DNA of 64,000 nucleotides, taken from NCBI RefSeq assembly GCF_028274965.1, contig NZ_JAQCNO010000005.1, positions 1 to 64,000 of the forward strand, given 5' to 3'. Positions within the stretch are counted from its first letter, which is position 1; each line of letters opens with the position of its first letter. The stretch comes from Natronomonas sp. Its GTDB lineage: Archaea; Halobacteriota; Halobacteria; Halobacteriales; Haloarculaceae. The position numbers were made by a program, and so were the translations under genes. The notes beneath the pieces were generated by a model. The model was not told where the DNA came from and searched no databases. It saw only the letters and a list, made by a program, of their open reading frames with translations. Below, piece after piece: positions 59,591 to 64,000 of this stretch.

Positions 59591-61228
59591 ATGGACCTGC
59601 CGGTCGCGGTCTGGTACGGTACGCTCGGCGCGGGCGTCGCCGTCTCGCTCGGCGTCGTGTTCTACCTCGCCCGACCGGTCGGCCGGTGGACGCGGACGCT
59701 CCGAAAGCGGCTGTACCTCGGCGTTCCGTGGGGGACGCTCCTGGCCGTCTGTCTCGTCGCGTGCTTCTATCTGTTCGTCCAGGACGGCCTCTCGAACCCC
59801 CGAAACCCGATCGAACTCCCGTTTCGGGCCTACAGCTACCTGTACCCCCTCGGCATGCTCACCGCCGGGTTCGCCCACTCGGGGCTCGGCCACGTCACGA
59901 GCAACCTCCTCTCGACGCTCGTCTTTGGGTCCCTCGCGGAGTACGCCTGGAGTCACTTCCCGGAGCGCGACCGCGGCGGCCCCCCCTCGCGGCTCTCGTA
60001 CCCGTTCGTCCGGATCGCCGTCTGGGTCGGCGCGATCGCGGCCGTCGGTGTCGGAACCTCGCTTTTCGGGCTCGGCCCGGTCATCGGCTTTTCCGGCGTC
60101 GTCTTCGCGTTCGTCGGGTTCTCGCTCGTCCGGTTCCCCATCGCGACCGTCGTCGCCGCGCTCTCGACAGGGATCCTCACGGGGCTGTACGGCGCGCTCC
60201 GGACGCCGGAACTCCGCCGGACCGCCACCGAGACGTTCTCGACGCCGTGGTGGGCCGGGATCGCGATCCAGGGGCACGCCCTCGGGCTGCTCGTCGGGGT
60301 CGCGGCGGGGGTCGCGCTGTTATACCGCCGCGGCGTGCGCCCAAGACCCGAACACGTCTGGATCGCCGCGCTCGCCTTCGCGGTCGATCGGGGGCTGTGG
60401 GCGATCTACCTCCCGGAGGGATCCGAGACGTTCCGGCTGTTCCGGGCGCTCGGGATGGCGTGCGTCTTCGTGTTGGCCGCGCTGATCGCCGGCGGCGCGA
60501 CGGCGACCCCCCGGAGTCTGCTGTCCGGGATCGATCTCTCCCGGCGGGAGGCGGCCTACGGGCTCCTCGTCGCGTTGACCCTGTCGATCGCGCTCGTCGC
60601 CGTCCCGCTGAACCTCTACGCCGTCGAGGACCCCGAGGCCGGCCTCGAGGGGGCCGACACCGTCGCCGTCGGCGACTACACCGTCGCGTACGTCGAGGAC
60701 GTCGACAACCGGTTCGTGCCGGCGCTGCCGGTCCCCGGCGACCGAAACCGGACGGCAAACCGGATCGGCGCGAGCGGCGTGATCGTCGTCTCCGAGCGGC
60801 GGAACATCTGGTGGGAGGAGGTCTCGGCGCGGCGGCTCGCCTCCCAGGGGGCGGCCACGGTCCGTCTGGGCGGGGCGACGTGGAACGAGGGCGTCAGGGC
60901 CAACCGGACGACGTGGAACGTCGCCGGCGGAAACGCGACGTACCACGTTCGGCTGGGCAGAGCAACGGCGGAGACGCGGCCCGTCGTCTTTCGGGCCGAC
61001 CCCGCCGAGGCGGACGCCGTCCTCGACGGGCGGAACGTCTCCATCGCGCCGGCCGGGGAGGGCTTCGAGGTCGTCGTTTCGCAACACAACGAGACGATCG
61101 GTCGGGCGGCCCTGCCGGGCGGCAACCGGACGGCGACGGCCGGCGACATCGCGTTCGTCCGCGAAAAGCGCAGCGTCTTCGCCGAACGCGACGGGACGCG
61201 CGTCCGGATCGCACAGCGGGCGCGGTGA
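59591..61228 (+). CDS. Rhomboid-family intramembrane serine protease with long C-terminal domain
   Basis: The 545-residue protein has the rhomboid signature: HSGLGHVTSNLLST (H-x4-H-x3-N), catalytic Ser in GFSGVVF, and the His in IQGHALGLLVG. Six to seven N-terminal helices precede another three (GMACVFVLAALIAGG, AYGLLVALTLSIALVAVPLNLY), after which residues ~350-545 are a soluble, beta-rich domain (YTVAYVEDVDNRFVPALPV) with no obvious catalytic motif. The C-terminal domain is likely extracellular. It would cleave membrane-anchored proteins. Substrate unknown. Confidence 0.9.
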   Translation: MDLPVAVWYGTLGAGVAVSLGVVFYLARPVGRWTRTLRKRLYLGVPWGTLLAVCLVACFYLFVQDGLSNPRNPIELPFRAYSYLYPLGMLTAGFAHSGLGHVTSNLLSTLVFGSLAEYAWSHFPERDRGGPPSRLSYPFVRIAVWVGAIAAVGVGTSLFGLGPVIGFSGVVFAFVGFSLVRFPIATVVAALSTGILTGLYGALRTPELRRTATETFSTPWWAGIAIQGHALGLLVGVAAGVALLYRRGVRPRPEHVWIAALAFAVDRGLWAIYLPEGSETFRLFRALGMACVFVLAALIAGGATATPRSLLSGIDLSRREAAYGLLVALTLSIALVAVPLNLYAVEDPEAGLEGADTVAVGDYTVAYVEDVDNRFVPALPVPGDRNRTANRIGASGVIVVSERRNIWWEEVSARRLASQGAATVRLGGATWNEGVRANRTTWNVAGGNATYHVRLGRATAETRPVVFRADPAEADAVLDGRNVSIAPAGEGFEVVVSQHNETIGRAALPGGNRTATAGDIAFVREKRSVFAERDGTRVRIAQRAR

Positions 61229-61240
61229 GTCTCGCCGCGT

Positions 61241-61876
61241 TTACTCGGCGCGCCACTCGATGCGGAAGACCTCGGTGTCGATCGATCGGCGCTCGGCCGT
61301 GTGGTGGTCGAACTGCCTCGGGAGGTCGAACTCGGCTGCGAAACTGTGGGTGACCGTGCCCCCGTTGTCGGCCGCGAACGACTCCACGAACGACTCGCTG
61401 CCGGCGTTGTGAACTGAGTACGAGACCGAGGCGATCCGGCTCGCGGTCTCGAGAAAGCCCCGGTCGGCCCCCTCGTTGCCGGACTGTGCGCCGAACGGGG
61501 GGTTCATGAGCACCGTCGCCCGCTCTTTCGGCGCGAACGGGGCTGCCGTCGCGTCGCCTCTGACCCACGAGACGTCCGTTATCGCGCCGACGCGGCGCTC
61601 GTTCTCGGCGGCGGTCGAAAGCGGCGCGGGGTCGACGTCGAGGCCGACGACCCGGTCGGGGCCGCGGAGGGCCGCCCCGAGCGCGAGCATCCCGGTGCCG
61701 CAGCCGAGATCGAGCACCGTTCGCCCCTCGATGTCGGCCTGCAGGTCGGCGACGTGGACGATGTGCGCGGCGAGATCCGGCGGGGTGTGGTACTGCTCCA
61801 ACGGCGCGCGGGGGTCCTCGAAGCCCGCCACGACTGCGAGTTCCTGTGCCAGTCGCCGTCGCGTCGCACCACTCAT
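61241..61876 (-). CDS. METTL5-family rRNA/tRNA methyltransferase
   Basis: The 211-residue enzyme (start MSGATRRRLAQEL) has the SAM-binding DLGCGTGMLALGA (residues ~56-68), acidic LDVDPAPLST, and the NPPFGAQSG adenine-recognition motif typical of METTL5, which methylates N6 of 18S/16S rRNA adenine with TRMT112. I prefer 61876 because a TATA-like ATTTATACG lies ~25-30 nt upstream on its strand, giving a leaderless mRNA; 61897 is an alternative. A TRMT112 partner is not visible here. Confidence 0.9.
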   Translation of the reverse strand: MSGATRRRLAQELAVVAGFEDPRAPLEQYHTPPDLAAHIVHVADLQADIEGRTVLDLGCGTGMLALGAALRGPDRVVGLDVDPAPLSTAAENERRVGAITDVSWVRGDATAAPFAPKERATVLMNPPFGAQSGNEGADRGFLETASRIASVSYSVHNAGSESFVESFAADNGGTVTHSFAAEFDLPRQFDHHTAERRSIDTEVFRIEWRAE

Positions 61877-61984
61877 CGTTTCATATTTCGGACGCATACG
61901 TATAAATCCGCGTATAACCGCGGGGAATCACGACGGGGGCGGCGGGGCCATAGCTTCTTTTCGGCCCGTGCGCAACGCCGAGAC

Positions 61985-62407
61985 ATGGAGTGTCCCCGGT
62001 GTGACAGCCCCCTCGAACGGTACGCCCTCGGGGACCGGAGCGCCGTCACCTGCGGCGAGTGCGGGTACGTCGGCGTCCCGGTCGATCACCGCGACGACGC
62101 CCAGCGAACCGAGACGTGGGCCGAGGCGGTGTCGAACGCCCCCGACACCGCCGCTATCGCCTCGGTGACCGTCGAGACGGTCGACGAGGACCCCTCGCTG
62201 TCCGTCGTCCTCGAGCCCCGCCCCGAGCGCCGGGACGCCGCCCCCGAACCGACCGTCGTCCGCGTGACCGACCCCGATCCGGCGCTCGCCGCGGCGCTGC
62301 GGGCGGCCGACGGCGGCGGTCGGGTCGTCTGTGACATCTGCGGGCGGGCGTTCGACGAGCGGGCGCAACTGTACGGGCACCTCGCGGTCCACTCGGACGG
62401 CGGGTGA
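61985..62407 (+). CDS. Two-zinc-finger protein
   Basis: The 140-residue protein has an N-terminal zinc ribbon (MECPRCDSPLERY ... CGECGYVG) and a C-terminal C2H2-like knuckle (CDICGRAFDERAQLYGHLAVH) joined by an acidic middle (TWAEAVSNAPDTAAI). The layout suggests nucleic-acid or protein binding. I do not recognise a named family. It converges on the actin-like gene, 10 bp away. A longer open frame begins upstream at 61754 but lacks the finger. Confidence 0.8.
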   Translation: MECPRCDSPLERYALGDRSAVTCGECGYVGVPVDHRDDAQRTETWAEAVSNAPDTAAIASVTVETVDEDPSLSVVLEPRPERRDAAPEPTVVRVTDPDPALAAALRAADGGGRVVCDICGRAFDERAQLYGHLAVHSDGG

Positions 62408-62417
62408 GCGCCCCCGG

Positions 62418-63437
62418 TCAGTCCTCGGCCTCTGTTGCGGCCTGGGCCTCCGCCGCGTCGTCCTCCTCGGTTCTGGACGCGACGAGCGCGCCGCGGGCGA
62501 CGCTGTACAGCGGCTCGTTGGCCTTCCGGACGTCGCTGATCGAAAACGGGATGTCGGCGTTCTCGAGGCGGTCCTCGAAGAGCTTCTCGAAGCCGGGCGG
62601 GCTCGCGGTGCCGCCGGTGACGACGACCGGGACGTCGAGGCCCTCCTCGACGTCCTCCTCGTTGACCTCGCGGGCGACGTTCTCGATGACGTAATCGAGC
62701 AGGTTGTCGTAGTAGATCGACAGCGCGCCCTCGACCCCGCCGGCGTCCGTCGTGAAGTCCAGCCGGAAGTCCTCCTCCTTGATCGAGGTCACCTTATCGA
62801 CCGTCTCGCCGGTCGCCGTTGCGGTCTGTTCGTCGATCCAATCGCCGCCGCGGGCGACGGAGAAGGTCATCACCGGGACCGCGTAGTACGACAGACAGAC
62901 GTTCGTCATCCCGGCCCCGAAGGAGATGCCCAGCCCGGTGAAGTTGTGGTCGGCCAACTCGGAGTAGATGACGGCCATCCCCTCGTTTATCGGCTCGGGG
63001 TCGTAGCCGATGTCGCCGAGGAACGACTCGAGGGTCTTCTGGTGGTACAGCGTCGAGAGATCCGAGTCGATCGGGTCCGCCGGCGTCGAGAAGTACACCC
63101 GCTCGTTCGGCCGGTCGGGCTCGCCGATCACCTGCTCGAGGATGAGTTTGATCATCGGGATCGCCGATTTCTCCTCCGAGGAGAGGATCCCGTGTTTCAT
63201 CGGTCGTCGGGTCTCCTCGTTGAAGATGTTCGCGAAGTTCAACGCGTCGTCGCCGACGACGTAGACGTTGTCGTCCTTCCGGATGTGGAGGACGTCCGAG
63301 CGGCTGAGCATCCGCTCGGCCATGTCGCTGTACTCGATCTCCACGAAGGAGTTCCGCTGTGATACGAAGACCGTCTCGCTGTCGTCCTGTTTGGCCGAAA
63401 CGATGTTCATCGTTCCGACGTCAATGCCGCGGGCCAT
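62418..63437 (-). CDS. Actin-like protein of the salactin/volactin type
   Basis: The 339-residue protein (start [19 protein letters not shown]) has the actin-fold phosphate-1 loop [10 protein letters not shown], the phosphate-2 region [18 protein letters not shown] and the adenosine motif [14 protein letters not shown] recognise it as the haloarchaeal actin family that includes salactin (Halobacterium) and volactin (Haloferax), filaments linked to cell-shape control. No cognate capping factor is known. It is preceded on the same strand by a gene cut off by the window end (93-bp gap). Which of the two it matches best cannot be told here. Confidence 0.82.
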   Translation of the reverse strand: MARGIDVGTMNIVSAKQDDSETVFVSQRNSFVEIEYSDMAERMLSRSDVLHIRKDDNVYVVGDDALNFANIFNEETRRPMKHGILSSEEKSAIPMIKLILEQVIGEPDRPNERVYFSTPADPIDSDLSTLYHQKTLESFLGDIGYDPEPINEGMAVIYSELADHNFTGLGISFGAGMTNVCLSYYAVPVMTFSVARGGDWIDEQTATATGETVDKVTSIKEEDFRLDFTTDAGGVEGALSIYYDNLLDYVIENVAREVNEEDVEEGLDVPVVVTGGTASPPGFEKLFEDRLENADIPFSISDVRKANEPLYSVARGALVASRTEEDDAAEAQAATEAED

Positions 63438-63529
63438 ACCTGAACTCGGCGCTGGTGCGCTATTAAAACTACTCCCCGATCGCGTCCGTGTGCGACCGAA
63501 AGGCACACCGGCCGAACCGCGGCCGCGGA

Positions 63530-64000
63530 TCAGTTAAAATAGGACTTGAGCCGGTCGAGTACGCCCGCCGACTCCTCCTGTTCGGCCTCCCGTTTCTTCT
63601 GTTCGCGGAGCTCTTTGAGCGCCGCCGCCTGGTCGTCGACCCCGCCTCCGCTGTCGGTCCGCTGTTCGCCGCCCTGCAGCCCCGAAAGCGCCGACAGCTG
63701 CTCGTCGATGCCCGACGAGCGGTGGACCTTCGCGGAGGACTGATCGAGGGACTCGCCCTCTAGCTCCTCGTCCGGCGTGATCCGGAGGCGCTCGGTGTCG
63801 ACGCGCTCGACGCCGCCCCAGGAGATCTCCGTCCCTGACATCGCCTCGTCGATGTCCGACTCGATCTGGGCGTCGGTCACCGCGGGGTCGTCCGTCGAGC
63901 CCCCGCTTGGGTCCGACCCGGCGGCCTCAGAGCCGCTTTCGGTGCCGGTGCCGGCCCGCTCGACGTGGTAGCTGACGAGCGCGGCCGCCGTCGCCGAGAG
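63530..64000 (-). CDS. Partial gene, C-terminal end of an acidic/helical protein (runs off window)
   Basis: The frame continues past the window edge: upstream of the internal GTG (63880) it reads [17 protein letters not shown], an apparent membrane helix, then an acidic Gly/Ser linker, [18 protein letters not shown], and a charged coiled-coil end ([29 protein letters not shown], read in part). It is the last part of a larger membrane-associated protein, with its start outside the window. It lies just upstream of the actin-like gene in the same orientation, so may be its partner. Family not identified. Confidence 0.6.
   Translation of the reverse strand, partial: LSATAAALVSYHVERAGTGTESGSEAAGSDPSGGSTDDPAVTDAQIESDIDEAMSGTEISWGGVERVDTERLRITPDEELEGESLDQSSAKVHRSSGIDEQLSALSGLQGGEQRTDSGGGVDDQAAALKELREQKKREAEQEESAGVLDRLKSYFN

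Overview
The window is haloarchaeal chromosomal DNA (class Halobacteria). It is GC-rich, the proteins are strongly acidic, promoters are TATA-type with many apparently leaderless starts, and there are Tat-dependent lipoproteins (RR motif plus lipobox), HTH-10 (Bat-type) regulators, a HalOD1 protein, F420-type LLM oxidoreductases, an archaeal DnaG, RdfA and an actin-like protein of the salactin/volactin type. The genus cannot be fixed from what is visible. I saw no tRNA, rRNA, CRISPR array or replication origin.

Region 1 (1-15 kb) is loosely packed. It opens with an IS200/IS605-type right end, then a NUDIX hydrolase, small membrane proteins, a glycosyltransferase and a surface-protein gene that face each other and have both lost their 5' ends, two divergent Bat-type regulators, a HalOD1 pair, a sugar-nucleotide synthesis enzyme, ATP-type PEP carboxykinase, an AI-2E-family transporter, an enolase-superfamily protein, a decayed DDE transposase and a secreted acidic protein. 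Region 2 (15-29 kb) holds an SMC-related protein tail-to-tail with RdfA, a TPP-enzyme stump, an amidohydrolase/MIP18-like pair, a large Tat lipoprotein, the tungstate transporter tupABC, an acyl-CoA synthetase and a Baeyer-Villiger monooxygenase.

Region 3 (29-33.8 kb) is an accessory, lower-GC island of small winged-helix proteins, gene stumps and nested IS200/IS605 debris (a TnpB C-terminal tail with its RNA-like right end, a broken TnpA, hairpin ends). Region 4 (33.8-64 kb) is mostly conserved core: pyrG-guaAb, PhoU proteins flanking a pst-deletion scar, PDCD5, a PP-loop enzyme, TrkA-type protein, rdgB, LLM oxidoreductases, a DtxR-type regulator, sirtuin, cupin, glutaredoxin, a CaiB/AMACR-type CoA transferase, an SDR, dnaG, a DUF92/GNAT/cis-prenyltransferase block, a rhomboid protease, a METTL5-type methyltransferase, and the actin homologue at the right edge.

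The main themes are repeated deletion scars (3.65 kb, 18.0 kb, 38.0 kb, 33.5 kb); three isolated TnpB right ends that keep a base-paired stem with a compensatory change; cell-shape genes (RdfA with its SMC-related neighbour, and the actin homologue); and a probable two-subunit cis-prenyltransferase next to a DUF92 protein.
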